The notes: generated from the sequence alone by a model not told the origin. Shown: positions 1 to 14,574, counted from the stretch's first letter. The stretch is 64,000 nucleotides of DNA from Punica granatum (GCF_007655135.1 NC_045129.1:16342274-16406273), one strand, 5' to 3'. Numbers and translations are program-made.

Positions 1-3000
1 ATATCTCGCGCAATCCACATAATAACATAAATGCTTCTTATTACAAATTAAATACATGTCATGATACAAAATTGACAATAGATTGCCTCTAGGAGATGCA
101 CTAATTCCTAACAAATCTCCCACTTTGTTGGTATTATGTATATTTTCACATCTCCTTTGTCAATAATTTCACGGATGAGATGAAACCGCCTACGTATATG
201 TTTGGATCACTGATGAGATCTAGGTTCCTTAGTCTGCGTAACCCCATTTTTGTCACAATATAGATCACACTAGGTCTGCAATTCTAGGAGCCGCACCCAG
301 TTCTGTCACGGACTTCTTAATTAAAATGACCTCCTTTAGGGTTTTAGTGGCAGCAATATACTCCGGCTAAGTCGGCTACTGTCTTCTGCTTGAAACTATT
401 CCAACTCACAATACCTTCATTTAGGCAGACGTAGCCTTACTGCAATTTATAGTCGTTCTTATCTGACTAGAAGCTAGCATCGGTGTAACCTCTTATAACG
501 AGCCATTTTTTGCCTCCATATACCAAGAACATCTCCTTAGTCATTCGTAAGTACTTAAAGATGTTCTTTACTGTGATCCAATGTTTTCACCTGGATCTGC
601 CTAGTGCCAGCTCGTCATATGCTCAAAGCATATGAGACATCATGTTGAATGCATAACATAATATATATGATGAATCCAATAGCTGATGCATATGGAATTC
701 TACTCATGCGAGCCCCTCTCCTCCTGAGTAGGACTCTGGGCCTTCAAAAGGCTTATGCCATGCAACATAAGTAGTAATACTTTACTAGAATCCTACATTA
801 AAACGCCTAAGCACTTTGTTTACATATGTAGTCTAACTTAGGCTAAGCAACCACCTGGATCTATCTCTATATATCCTAATACCTAACACGTAGGTAGCTT
901 CACCTAAATCCTTTATGGAAATACATCTTTCCAACCAAATCTTCACAGACTAAAGGGAAAGAACGTCATTCCTATCAGAAGTACATTACATACAACACTA
1001 GGAATATTGCTAACTCCCATTGACCTTTTCTGTAAACACATGACTCATCTTCGTACTTAATGAAGCCAAACTATTTGACTGTATCGTCAAAATGAAGATT
1101 CCAACTCCTAGAAACTTGCTTCAATTCATAAATATATCATTGCAGCTTACAAACCTTTACAGTACTTTATGTATCGATAAAACCCTCACATTGTGTCATT
1201 TACACATCCTCGAGGAGCTTTCCATTGAGGAAAGTCGTTTCGCTGTCCATCTGCCATATTTCATAATCATAGTACGATGCAATTGCAAGTAAGATCTTGA
1301 TGGATTTGAGCATAGCCACTGAGAAAAAGGTTTTGTCATAGTCAATATCACGAACTAGATTGAAGCATTTTGCCACCAAGCGACCCTTAAAGATAATCAC
1401 ATTACTGGCCATGTCGATTTTCTTCTTGAAAATCCACTGCATCCAATGAGCTTTACCCCTTCAGGAAGGTTAACCAAGGTCCACACTTGGTTAGTATATA
1501 TGGACTCCATCTCAGATCTCATGGCTTCCAGTCATTTCTCGAAGTCTGAACCTGTCAAGGGCTTCCACATGGGTAGTAGCTTCATTATCGTCTATGAGCA
1601 ATACGTCATTATCATGAGTCATGAGAAATCCATATCTCTCGGGTTCACGACGCATCCTACTAGACTTACTAGGTTCTTGTGTTGCAGGTGCAAGTGATTG
1701 TTCCACAACGCTTTATGAAACTTGTTCTGCAGCTGCATCCGTTAATGGTTTAGCGCCACTTTGTAGTAGAACTTACTTAAGTTCTAACTTCCTCCTACTA
1801 GTTCCTATATGAAGAGAAACTCTCTCTCTGTGAACACGATTGTACGAGCGACAAATACTTTGCCCTCGATGGAATTATAGAGGTAGTATCCTGTAGTCTC
1901 TTTATGATATCCCACAAAATAACATTTATCTGATCTAGGGCTGAGCTTATCGGAAGACTGACGCTTCACATAAGTCTCGTATCCTCAAATTCTCAAAAAA
2001 GACATATTGGGACGTTTCCCAAACTATATGTCATATGACATTTTCTGAATTGATTTTGACATAACATAGTTCAATATGAGAGTAGCTCTCTATATCCCTG
2101 AGAGTAACTGTCTATAGAGCATATCCCCAGGAGGAGTCAGATAAGTTTACGTGACTCATCATAGATTGAACTATATCCAATAAAATTCGATTCCTCCTCT
2201 CAGCTATACCATTCCACTATGATGTTGCAGGTGGAGAAGTTGGGATAAAACATTACACTCCCTTAGATAGTATGTGAATGCTTGACTTAAATATTCACAT
2301 CACCGATCTGATCAAAGAACCATAATACTCCTATCAAGCTGATTCTCTACTTCACTATTAAATTCTTTAAACTTTTCAAAGGATTCAGATTTTATGGCTC
2401 ATTAGATGCATATATCCATATCTACTAAATCATCAGTAAACGTGATGAAATAGAGATACCATTCTTTAGCAAGTTTGTTTATGGGTCCACATACATCTGT
2501 ATGTGTGAGGCTAGAAGATCATTAGCTCGTTCACCCTTACAAGTGAACGAGGTGTTAGTCATCTTCCCCATCAAGCAAGGTTCGTATGTTTCATATGATT
2601 CCAAATCAAATGAATTCTGTAATCCATCTCTGTGAAGTATGGAAATGTGATTCTCGCTTATATGGCCTAAATGACAGTGCTAAAGGTGTGTCGAGTTTGA
2701 ATCGTTTGACTTGAATCGCTTGATTTCGATGTTATGAATGGGTGTGTCTACATCAAGAACATATAGACTATTATTGAAAGATGTACTACCATAAAATACA
2801 TTATTCATGTATATAGAACAAAACTTATTCTTTATAGTGAAACAAAATTCATTCTTGTCCAAACAAGAAAGAAACATAATATTTTACTAATAGCAGACAC
2901 ATATTAACAGTCTTCAAGATTCAGTACAAGCCCAATAAACAAAGACATGTGATAAGTCCATACAGCTAATACAGTAACCCTTGCTTAATTTCCCACCTAT

Positions 3001-3652
3001 AGGTCCACCTCGCACTTTGCCAATGATCTAATACCCAAAATGTAGAAGCATTAAATACATCTATTTCTATAATATGTGTACCTGTAATATAAGTCTCACT
3101 TCCTTTCTTCTTCCCCAACTCCTCCAAGTACAACTTACAGTACTTTTCTAGTGTTTGGTGTTATCGCAATGATAGCAGTAATCATCCTTCGCCATCTTGC
3201 CCTTGGTTTTCAAAGCACTCGAGTCAGACTTGGATGTACCCTTAGGCCTCTTACCTTTGTACTTGCCCTTGCCCTTTTTCTTAATTTGCAGGACCTTCAG
3301 AGCTAATGTACCCTTTCTGATATTATGCTCAACTTTTCTCAGTAGCTAAGTAGTTCAGGCAATGGTTTGTCAAATATGTTCATGTTATAATTGACAACGA
3401 AGTGACTATAACTGTCGAGCCGGACTTTGACCAGTGATGTTTAGGAATGCTATTTATTATTTAGAGGGTCTCACAATCAAGTCATACTTAATGCCTATTG
3501 AACATACTATTCCGAAAACGTTATTATACAAAATCATATTTACCGCAATCCACACAATAACATGAATGCCTCTTATTATAAAATAAATACTTGTCATGAA
3601 ACAAAATTGATGACAAATTGCCTCTAGGGCATACACCAATTTTCAATAAAAA
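1..3652 (-). mobile_element. decayed Ty1/Copia element
   Basis: This is a broken relative of the intact Copia element at 52,788-60,735, in the same orientation. Bases 1 to about 109 match the inner end of that element's LTR. Then come degraded minus-strand pieces of reverse transcriptase/RNase H (about 110-1,800; an RT piece at 1,200-1,442 still reads FKGRLVAK and YDYEIWQMD), integrase (about 1,800-2,700) and gag/protease (to about 3,440). From 3,468 to 3,652 the LTR end recurs, ending with a CTCTAGGGCATACACCAAT stretch. The outer part of that second LTR and the start of gag are missing. Many stops and frameshifts rule out function. The left edge lies outside the window, so no target duplication can be checked. 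Confidence 0.9.
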
Positions 3653-3810
3653 CAATTATGATTAAACTTTTTTAAAATATAAACATCACTTTCTTAGTTT
3701 TCTTAATTAATTGTTAGAAAGATGAGTTTATAGAGGGCGTATGATGATTGTATTCAAACATATTGAAATAGATTATCGAGATAAAATTGAAAAATTGTAG
3801 AAGTTTGTAA

Positions 3811-4005
3811 TGGCCCGTTTGTTTTCAGGGTTAAAATTACAAAAATTTTAACTTTAACTTTAACTCAACCCACTACACAACAAAAATACACATTTCTTAA
3901 GTAAAAATTTTTAACTTTAACTTTAATTCAACACACTACACAACATTTGTCCTTTTTCACAATCAAAATCAAAGTTACTTTAACTCTGAAACTAAACGCA
4001 CCGTA
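3811..4005. mobile_element. Tourist-like MITE, about 195 bp, TAA flanks
   Basis: The ends are imperfect inverted repeats: GGCCCGTTTGTTTTC on the left and the complement of CGGTGCGTTTAGTTTC on the right, each next to a TAA. The interior is rich in repeated AACTTTAACTTTAACTC. Related copies lie at 14,645-14,880 and 46,258-46,800. The TAA target and end sequence suggest the PIF/Harbinger (Tourist) class; this is inference from short ends. Confidence 0.65.
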
Positions 4006-6044
4006 AGAGTTTATGAAGATATAAAGAAATTATTGAAAAATGAAAATTGGAGGACATGTAACCTCCATTATTTGTATGATGTATAATGCTTTATCTTTTT
4101 TTCTCGATTTTACGTACAAACTTTGAGTGTTTTTTGTTATCGTCCCTTCTTTTATTTTCTCCTTACATATTCCAAAAGAATTTCCAAATTAGCATATCTT
4201 ACCATTTATACAACTAATGATAATGAGAGACGTCCAAATGCATTCTTACCTATAAACTTTTATTGCTTTTCATTTTGTCCCTTCTTTTAATTTTTTTCTT
4301 GCATCCTCCAGAGAATTGAACTATCTATATGATTAACTAAAATAGATTATATTCTACGAAAGTGGAGCAGAGTATTAATTTTGATACTCACATGCATTTT
4401 TAGTTTCTCAAAATAATACCACGTGTAATTTTTGTGTATGTATAAAATTAGTGGAGAAATAACGATAAAATGCGTGCTATTAGTATGTAATATTTCTCTT
4501 TGTGATGTTTATATTTAGAATCGATCCCACAAATCTCGCTCTGTCTTTTCTTATTTATTTTAGCAAAAAATTAACTAAAGAAATGAAAACATGTATAAAT
4601 AATATAGCATCATCACTTATTAAAGATGAAAAAGACAATAAACTGAAAAAATTAATAGACGTAGATAGATATGTTATTATATTTATGGCGAAGACTGGGA
4701 AGTACTAATGATGGTTGAAGTCTGGAAAAATTGTAGAAAATGACAATCATTCTAAAAAAAATTTCGTGATTTTTTTTCTTGGCCGGATTAATTTACTATC
4801 TACTAGGCTCCTTAATTTCGGGTATGCAATTTCTAGTAATAATATAAAGCAAAATTAGTACTTCTCAGATCTTTCAAAAATGTGAGAAAGTGTCATGGAG
4901 CATATCCTTAACTCGCTAAACCTGATTAACGGAAATATGTAATCTCGCCGATGAATCCCATGAAATTGTATGGCCCTTCCACGTATATAGCACTAGTCGA
5001 ACTAAAAAAGTAATTAAACTAAAAAGTGATAGTATCATATAAAAGGCATAGAGAAAACGTCCACTTCAAGAAAAAGAAAACAAAATAAATAAATAAATAA
5101 TTAATTAAAATAAAAAAACACATGGCCTAAAATATTGGGGGAGATTATTGCGTTGGGAGACGGTGGGGCAATAGGCGATGGACGTCTGAGAAAATGACAT
5201 TTCATTTGTTCGGGTGACATCGACTTCTTCACCTCTTTAGCAGCATATCTTCGCTCCAATCAAACGAAGGCAGCTACTGGATTGTATTTCACTATATTAT
5301 TGTTATTCCTATCAATTATTAGATTCTCTTCTTAATTAATTCTATTTTGTACTCGGTGAAGGGGTGAAGTCACAGTTAAGAAGAGGAGAGCTCATGTGGA
5401 GGAGTTTGCTTTATATTGAGGTATAAAGTGATCATTTGTCCTCGCGTGGATGAAAAAGAACTGATAAAATTACGAGTAAAGCACATAAATGGCAAATCAT
5501 AACTCTTTCTAAATATAGAAATTTGATTAGCTCCTTAATTGCCATCGACCAGCAAAGATGACCAAACATTATCTTGCCCTTCGCACCATCACTATCTGTC
5601 CGTATAAACGGGGATAAGAATTGAGAGAAGGGGGACCAAATGGAGGATTATCCCCATCTCCTACTCCCTAAGCTAATATGTTGTGATGAAATTCCTACGC
5701 AAATTCATATATATATATATATATATATCTTTCGGGCAAATACTAAAGAGAGTATCTTACGTATTTTTTAATCAGTTTCTATTACTCAGTTTTATTTACT
5801 TGCCTGTTAATACTTGTTCATTCCTTCGTATAATCTTGTCGTTGCTATCTTATATCACATATCAAGATAGGATCTACGGAGAATATCTATGGTAAATGAC
5901 ATTTGGTTCGCCAAATAAATATGTTGGTTTTTCAAATTTGCTGAGACGTCCAAAAAGCTAGAAACTCTGAATTTTTTTCCTTTTCCAATTATAAGAGAAA
6001 TCAATGGATTTTATTTTAGAATGAAGAAAATTCTTGATTAATAG

Positions 6045-6100
6045 AGCTTTACCCTCTAGTGGACGACCCGGCTCGAAATGGATTAGTCGGAGCTCATTGA
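6045..6100 (+). repeat. short dispersed repeat, copy 1
   Basis: A segment beginning TTTACCCTCTAGTGGACGA aligns with the segment at 18,822-18,880, which begins TTTACCCTTTAATGGACTGA. They match imperfectly over roughly 55 bases, including GACCCGGCT/GACCCAGCT. This is probably a remnant of an old transposon family; the class is not identifiable. Confidence 0.5.
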
Positions 6101-9100
6101 ACTTTCAAATACTAAGGTGCCTGCTGAAAAAAATATATAATAAAAGAAATATGGGTAGTTCTATTACGAAAATCAAATATGAAATATCCAAATTATCAGG
6201 TGAATGCATGTATTACTGTATTATACTCTTTCCCCAAAACTTAGTATTCCATCTATATATAGACAAACAAATAGTGAAAGCAGCACCGCACTGACTGGAA
6301 TCAAAATCAAGAAGCATGGCTCATGGCTGTTCGGGAGAGAGATATTGTCTCTCTTGACAACGACTAGGGGCCTAACGGCTTATGTGTTAGCACCTTATTT
6401 AATTACTTATAAGTTACATGTTTAATTGTTCATTGTGGCCGCTTTTGATTAATTAGCACTAGCGTCTTCCTCCCATAATTGTACACGATTAAGGTTGGTT
6501 GTTGAAATTCGGCGGGCGGTTGAGCTCATTTGTGCTCGTGCATTCAACCATTGAATTCACTCTCAAGATATTCGGGAAGACAGAATTTAATAAGGACCTT
6601 TAGAGATTGTTCGCGCACGATCCCGGTTGCATGGGTGAAGGGAGATGAAGGGCATTTCCCTATGCTATTACCGATCGTATAGGAGGAAAAGAATAAGGAA
6701 ATACTATATCAACAATAGCATCAAGAACATCATGATTGTAATTTTTGTATCTGTGGTCTACTCTTGTTTCTGGACCGTAAGGTAAGAGTATGTAGGCATG
6801 CATGCAAGTGGTCCATTACTCTTCCTCCATTAACAGTTCCACGTTCTCAAAATAACATCGATGAACGAAAATAAAAACATATTTTAAATTTCTTTTAGAA
6901 ATGAATTAACTATTAAATATATGTCTTTGTTAATATTGAAGGATTCGTCATTTCATAGTGAGCTTGCATCTAATTCATAAAAGAACTCTTTTTTTTTTTC
7001 CTTTTTATGAACAAGATCCTATGCCTAAAAATTAAAGGAGTATAGGAAATTCCGCTAGTGAGAGTCAAATTCAGAATAGCCTGATTTCAAATTGAGTGCA
7101 ATACTACTACGCTAAATCTATTTTCTAGTATAGCGTTTATAATATTGTTGACATGCTTTCTAATTTTAGACACTTCAGCGCTTAATCACTCATAATATAT
7201 CAAGAAGAGTAAATTTCATCATTAAACACGTTATTTTGAGTTTTTTTACTAGTTAGCATATATTTTGAAATTTTCACCATATAAAATAATAATTTAAAAT
7301 TTTTACATGTCATATACACCGTCTAATTTCCATAAAAAAATGGATGAAAAACTGACATGACACCCAAACGATTAAATAAGGTAAAAGTAAATGGAAAAAT
7401 TATATCATACAATATGATTGTTCGATCATTTTAACAAAATAATATAGTTTGTTCATTCACATTACATAGCACACTGCTAACTTTACACCGGTCGGCATGA
7501 TTTTTTTGACCATTTTCACAATATAGCACAATTTTATTTTATTTTCATTACATAGCATACTATCATCTCTCCATTCAGCTTTTTAGATGGAAAGTAAATA
7601 GCGCGCTGTATCATGTAAAAATTTAAAAATATCATGCTATTTGGTGAATTTTTTTTTATTGTGTTGTACTGTATAATTATTTCCTATCAAGTATGACGAG
7701 TACGTCCTTTTTCTTCTCTTTCCTTTAATGAGGGTAGCACTTAAATTCTTAAATAAGAAATGGGTTAAGCATAACCTTATGAGATAGGGTAGTAGGGTCG
7801 AGCAAAGAAAAAAGAGATAGGGTAATAGGAAAAGTTGATCGGTGGATTTGCATGATTTGACATCACCCCAAAGTGAAAATGTGGAAGCACTTGCACCATT
7901 TGCCATAAGGGCATTTAACTAATTGTCCTTGGAGAAAAGGGGCCCACCCCTTATACGTGCCTCCTCTATATGGGGACAAGGGCATTGAAGAAGAATTAGG
8001 GCACATGGACCACCTCCCCCAACTTTGAGTTTGCAAATGGGCAAATAATTGGACAGCGCTGAGGGGAGGGGTGGCTTTCATGGATGATTAATTATATATT
8101 CATTAATTAAGTTTTGATGCCCAATTGGATTCTGAGTTTAACTACGCTCTTCAATTATTACGGTAACAAATGGGTGGTCGCAGAAGAAGGAGATTTCATG
8201 TTCATTCTTCCCAATGGAACTCCCATGCTTTTTTATATACATTTATATTTCTTTTTATTAATTTTATAGATCTTCTTATAGAGATACTTGATTAGATTAT
8301 TTTATAAAGGTCAGTGTATTATCTTTTTGTACAAAATTGGAATTTAGTCGTTGTGACGAAATAAGTGGAATAAGAAATATACATATATAAGTATATATAG
8401 AGGAGAGGCGAGATTTGCAAGTATTCTTTCGCAATAGGGAAGACAGATTTCCTTCAAAATTGTTCGGAGGATATTCATCCGAGTGCCTCTCAGTTAGAAA
8501 ATCCCCCTAGAGTTTTTATTAATTTCAGAAATACCACTTGAGAGACATTCGGTCCAGCCGAATCAGCAAGTGTAGCAAAACTCTCTGCGATATTATGATA
8601 CCTAAGCAATTAGAAATTGAGTAAATGAATTGATTAAGGTAGAATGGAGCCGAAAGAAATGGAGGAGAAATGAGAGTAACTAATAGAGTGGAGATGTATA
8701 GAACTCATTCATAGTTTGATATCACTTTATAAAAATACAAAGTAAACGACATGCAAAGAAAATACAAAGTAAACTACATGAAAAGAAATATCATGACATA
8801 TATTTTTGTATTATTAAATATTTATGACGGTTTCAACTTCAGGTATTTATTGATTGGAACAAAAACCGAAACCTATTTCAGAAGTTTCCATCCTTACTAA
8901 TCCATAATCTATTCATATTGGATTTTAACTTACTGTTTCATCTGATTCGGTTCTACTCTATACCCATGCTCTCTCTACGTAGAGGGAGGTTTGGTACTTT
9001 GGTCTAACCAATTGTATCAAAGACCTCACCAATTAAATTAAACCATAGGTGTCTTCAATTTTAATTGCCAATTTCATAATGCTCGTTGCCATCAGAAATT

Positions 9101-10417
9101 TTTTTGTCTTATTTCTATATTTATTTTTAGTTGAGAATTCAATTTCATTCATTTTCATATAAAAATTTCGTAGGTCCAATCAACCAATCAAATTTTAACC
9201 TACTTTTAAACTTAGACTTCAGACAGACGCCCATATGTAAATTAATTATGACCGATCTACAGGTACTAGTTATAAAATCTGAATACTTGTTAATTAAAAA
9301 TATATACTACAACTGAATGATATTAATACGATATATTCCTGCACATGCATTCAAACGATATTTCCAGCTTTCACAATACATTATGACTTATGGTTGTCAA
9401 ATCCTTTAATAATTTTCTGTTCGTTGGGCTCGTATTCTTTAATTAAAGCTTTGTCAACTTCCGCATTGTTTAAGAGTATTTCAATGAAATTCTTTATAAA
9501 CTCCATCTTAATAAGTCCGATCTGGTGGTTAGGAAGTTTAATCAGCTCGATTTTCAAGCACTAAAAATAGAGAAATTAATCATACATGCATGTCTATATA
9601 TCGATGAATTGATGATGACACAATATAGCAAATCCATTCCTATAAAAAGAAAATAATGGAATCAATGTCGGGATATACAATATGTCTAGCAATTTTAATG
9701 ATGAATTTTTTCGATCGATAAAATTAATCTCAATAATACATATGCATGTGCCATGGGAAAGCAAGATCTGAGTCGGGGGATTATATTTACTTGCTCATGC
9801 ATACAAAATATACACCTCTACATATACTATGTATAATTTTATACTCTCAAATACACTTTATTAAATCTTTAACGAAGTCTTTTTTTTAATACTAGTTTAT
9901 TAGACTCATGCATTGCACAGATTTTATAAAACATAATTTATTATAAATGTTTAAATATGAAAACAATAATTGGTTTAAGTTTATAATTTATATTAGCATG
10001 TAAAATTTATGCAATAAATTCAAACTTGTAATAGAAGAATATATATTAAATATGTACCAAAAGTTCTTAACTAAGGAGTTCATGTAATATACACATCATT
10101 GCAATTATCAGATAATTTCTAAGAAAAATTAATCCAAAATTTGAATACTTTTAGATAAGATCGTTATTTTTATTGTATGAAAGATTAAGAACCTTAGAGT
10201 CTATCAAAACTTTTAAACTTTATTACTTGTTGTGCGCCTTTAATATAACTGATGTTCCATATATTAAGTTTATAAATTTGAAAGCTTTTAGATAAAATGA
10301 CTCAATCAATTGTATGAGAGTTTTACTTAATTAAGCTTTTATAAGATTAAGTATAATGCTTAAATTTTTTAAAATTTATCTTAAATTTATATAAGTATAA
10401 ATTATTATTTATTTTAT

Positions 10418-10800
10418 TAGAATAATGAATATTTTTTTTGTTAACGATATGATAATAAGTTATTGAAATATTTTCATACATTTTTGAATATTTATTTACA
10501 ATATATATAGTATATTAACATATGAATTAGGAAGGATTTAACCACTTAATCCTTATAGTATTTTGACACTTTCTTTTCTATCCCTATTTAATGCATTGGT
10601 TATTTTCTTAAAATGATGAATATATTTTTATTTGTTAACAATATGATAATAAGGAATTGAAATATTTTTCGTACATTTTTGTATATTTTCTTTATAATAT
10701 ATGTATAGTATATTAGCATATGAATTAGTAAGAATTTTACCACTTACCCTATATTATTTTGACATTTTCTTTTCTATCCCTATTTAATGCATTGGTTATA
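10418..10800 (+). repeat. tandem duplication, about 190 bp unit, two copies
   Basis: Two adjacent AT-rich units share GTTAACRATATGATAATAAG, the TATAGTATATTARCATATG segment and the ending TCTATCCCTATTTAATGCAT. The first runs to about 10,603, the second to about 10,800. No coding content. Confidence 0.85.
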
Positions 10801-11503
10801 ACTTTATATATATATATATATAAATAGATTATCATCATGAACAAACTATGAGTAATGTATATTCACATAATTCCAACCCCCGAATCATTATTGCAATTAT
10901 ATATGTGCTGATTATTATAGGAATAAAATACTTGAATCTTTGCCTACCGAAAAGGAAAATCCTGGAATCTTTAAATGCTTTTAAGAGAAAAAAAATATTT
11001 GAATAAGGTTTCCAATCATTATGTTTGTTTTTGGATAATAATCTAACTCTACCTAATTCAACTTTATTCTTCCATAAATTTAATAATATAACAATTATTA
11101 TGTTGTCTTTTTTCCATTTAATAATACTTTCTCACACATACTTCTTCTAAAATTTTAAAACTTTCATTTAATAATAATTTCTCACTTATATTTTTCCTAA
11201 CCATTTTTAAAATTATTTTTTTAATAATAATTTTTGCATCTACTTTCACATCAAATAGATATATATATATATATATATGTTTTCATACATTAATATATTT
11301 ATCAACACTTACAATCATTGTACAAAATCAAGTTGAGTTGAATTATTTATATAACTCGAAAACCAAACGCAAGCTAAAGTTCATTAATTCTTTTTTGGCC
11401 AAATTAAAGTTCGTTGGTCCGTATTATTAAATAATGCAAGGATTACTGGTTATTGGATTAGATATGGAATTCCATCATGAAAGTTCATTATTCAGCATCA
11501 TAC

Positions 11504-11547
<44 letters not shown>

Positions 11548-11757
11548 AGGATAAGAAATATATATATATACACATACAATATGCAACACATTGTGCTTAT
11601 AATTTAACACAAGTTGTATATATAATTAAGCAACCTGAGGGTTTAAAGTGGATTATTCTTTTTTTTTTTGGGGTGAATAAAGTGAATTATTCTTTAATAT
11701 TTTTTTTCGGTTATAAATGAGGCTCAATATCTAATACAATAAAAGATAAATTTTAAA

Positions 11758-11968
11758 GGGTTAATTGCGCCATATAACCTAACGTTTGAAGGAATTCTTA
11801 ATCATTAATTGTGCCACATGTGCAATTCCGTCAATTTTGGATAGAAAGTTAGCGTCGAGCTAGATGTGAAACCAACACCTCAACGTTGAGATATCTCAGG
11901 TAAAAAATCAAGTTTGGACTAGAACTAAAAATTCCTTCAAACGTTAGGCTATATTACGCAATTATCCC
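11758..11968. mobile_element. foldback MITE, 211 bp, about 39 bp inverted repeats
   Basis: The left end begins GGGTTAATTGCGCCATATAA and the right end is its near-perfect inverse, finishing CGCAATTATCCC. The repeats cover 11,758-11,796 and 11,930-11,968 and share CCTAACGTTTGAAGGAATT. The interior has no coding capacity. The superfamily cannot be fixed because I cannot read a clear target duplication. Confidence 0.8.
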
Positions 11969-11974
11969 AATTCT

Positions 11975-12075
11975 AAATAACTAATAAAATGGCACGTGTA
12001 GTCTCACTAAGTATTGAATCTGTGACTTTTAGGTCAACGGATAAAGACGTGCGCCGCTACGCTATACCGTCTTTT
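11975..12075 (-). mobile_element. tRNA-derived SINE, copy 1
   Basis: On the minus strand, from about 12,075, there is an A-box-like TAGCGTAGCGGCGCACG and about 35 bases later a B-box-like AGATTCAATACTTA. These are degenerate RNA polymerase III promoter elements. The body is homologous for about 100 bp to the SINE at 63,270-63,376, including the segment after the B box. It begins just right of the MITE at 11,758-11,968. Confidence 0.6.
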
Positions 12076-12079
12076 GATA

Positions 12080-13924
12080 TTATTCTTTAATCTTTACTGG
12101 GGTCCTTTTAAGATACGGGACTTTATTATGTAGGTAAATAGAATTTCCGTTGCAGCTTTCCCATGAGAAACTATATATATAGGGAAAGAACAAGAAAAGA
12201 CGGCCAATGGAGCCAAAAAAACAACAAAAGAAAAAAGAAAAGAAAAGAGAAACGTGCGTCCCCTTACGAATGATAAATAAAAAATAAATCATTCTTTCAC
12301 CTAAAAAAATAAAATAAAATCATTCCGATTTTTCCAGAACATATAATAATATATAATTTTGTCTTGTCCAAAAAGGTTTGCAATAAATTCTGTGCTATAT
12401 AATATTTTTAGTTAATCACAGTCACTGTCATTTTCCACATGTTTCTCGACCATACGCAGTCCCTTTTTCGCAAAATAAGGTACGTACATTTTTAACATTT
12501 TAGTTCACACGCACTACATGCTTAAATTTGATCAAATCAATTTCACTTTACTACAAGCCTCAATTTATAACTGTTCATAATCCCTCAACATAAAGACGGT
12601 CAATGAGGATTGACTTTGAAGGTCAAACTTAATAATAGGAAATAAAGAGAAAAGTGAAATTCAGTATGGGAAATATGGGAGGCACATTCAAGGATGTTTT
12701 AACTTACTGGGGGGAAAAAATTATATATATCTATATATGAGGCACATTTAGAGAGGTGGAGGTGGGGCATATAATGGATAATTTGAGAGGGAGAAATGAA
12801 ATATTGTATATCCAAGAGTGCTCGAATTTGGATTAGTTGGGATTCCTTGAATTTCCCGATACAAGATGATGCACATCGAAAAATAAAATATATATAAATC
12901 AAAATAGAAGCATTCTAAATACAGAGACACATATATAACTACATATTAGAAATGTACATAGCTCAAAAATGCATATCAACTTTTCACAATTCCACAATTA
13001 CCCATTTCAATGTATCCATGCATATTTTTATGTCGCACTCCATGCCTCAATGTATCAAAGCCTAAGGACGGAGCCCGAATTTTGTTCAATGTTGGCAAAA
13101 TAATTAATTGATACATAACTACTATACAGATTATGTAATAAAACTACATTAAAATATGTTTAATGAAAAAGATACTTTCATAAAATTTATAAGACTTAAT
13201 AACCATTTTTTAAATCTATTGTCCCTCTTATGAAATGATCGTTTCATGAATGATATCGTTATAAAGATAATGGTAAAGGTGGAGCTGAAAATTCAATAGA
13301 ACATTATAGTGGATGTCCTTGAACTTTCTTTGATTGGAGCTAACCAAAAAAAAAAACAGTCACAAAGAAGTAACTCCAATAAGGACTAAGAAGTTTTCAC
13401 TTTTATTATTATGGGGCTTGCATATTCTTGGGGAAAAAAAAACTGATGAGAAGTCATGACCTATATAAGATTAATTGACCTATTCATGAAATTTTATTTG
13501 ATGCAATTAACATAGAATGAAGCTTATCTATTTTCATTTTGATACTAACAAATATTATTGTTTGAAGATAAATTCTAGAAATGCACATAAGTTTTTTTTT
13601 TTTTGGCTTAGAGTGGAAAATATTGCAGGGTAAAATTAGATATTTTCATATGGAAGAATGAGTAGAACAACCTTTTGATGAGGGGTCACACTTGGGCTAG
13701 ATTAAGATGAGGCGCACTTTGACTATATCGAAATTGAATTTGACTTGATATGAGCTCACACGAGCGGGCTAAAACATAATTCACCTGATACCATGTAAAA
13801 TATTCACTGGACCTATAAGCAACTGAGTCTATCTTTAATTCAAAAGCTCATGTTAGTATTTTTTAGTGAACTTTCGGTTAATTTGCTTACGTATAATCCC
13901 ACTTCAGCAAAGGCATTAAAAATT
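12080..13924. other. AT-rich stretch without a supported gene
   Basis: Only short frames with no recognisable motif or splice structure. A few poly(A)/poly(T) runs. Nothing else identified. Confidence 0.55.
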
Positions 13925-13925
13925 A

Positions 13926-14574
13926 GAGGGTAATGACATTAAAAAAATCCTAAACTATACAAATCTTTTACATTTTATTACAAACTATTTTTTTGCAATA
14001 AAAAACATACAATTATCAATTCATTATCAATTTTACCACGCCGTTAGTTTCTCCATAAATTTTAACCAGACATGCTAACGTGGCACTTAATGATGCCACG
14101 TGATGCACATATATTGGCTGAATGGGACCCATAGAAAATTTTTAATTAAAAATCAATCTAAAAATAAAATAAAAAAAGAAAATTGAAAAAAAGGGGGAGG
14201 GGTTGATTGGTGGGGCCTTGCCGCCGACCACCACCCCTAAGAAAGGAGTCATCGGCCACCACAATGGTGAGGGTGACCCTGACTAGGGAGTGTTAGCCAG
14301 CGGCAGGGCTCCACCGATCGAAATGGCGGGGAACCTCAATTACGGGCTTTCCTCAATTCTTATTGGTAGGGCCCTACTGTCGGCCACCATAACCTAAACC
14401 CCCCCCCCCCTCGAAAAAATCGAGGTCGCTGGTCATTGCTGTGGTGGCTGGCAACCTCGATTAGGGGATGGTTTTTAAGTTTTTTTTTTTAAAATAAATT
14501 ATAATATTTAATATGTATTTTATGAAATTTCCTATTTTATTTTTATATGTCTGCTAATCCGTTGATAACATGAC
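13926..14574 (+). mobile_element. MULE-type fragment, left end plus GC-rich interior
   Basis: The left end (GGGTAATGAC..., then ACAAACTATTTTT, CCGTTAGTTTC, GATGCCACGTG) aligns along about 190 bp with the terminal inverted repeat of the MULE at 61,726. An interior richer in GC (14,200-14,480) with GGTGGGGCC and GGCGGGGAACC segments follows. I cannot find the matching right terminal repeat; the fragment is cut at 14,575 by an hAT-type insertion. Confidence 0.55.

Larger units (their letters stand above)
4006..11757. other. AT-rich stretch without a supported gene
   Basis: Open frames here are short, lack recognisable motifs and have no plausible splice partners. I see (TA)n tracts near 5,708 and 11,515, a fragment at 6,045-6,100 repeated at 18,822-18,880, hairpin-like AT-rich sequence at 7,200-7,640 resembling decayed foldback MITEs, and a tandem duplication at 10,418-10,800. 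Confidence 0.6.

Noticed and set aside
12005..12075. A functional tRNA gene
   Set aside because: Only A-box and B-box-like motifs are present; no cloverleaf with acceptor stem can be drawn, and a sister copy shows it is a SINE.
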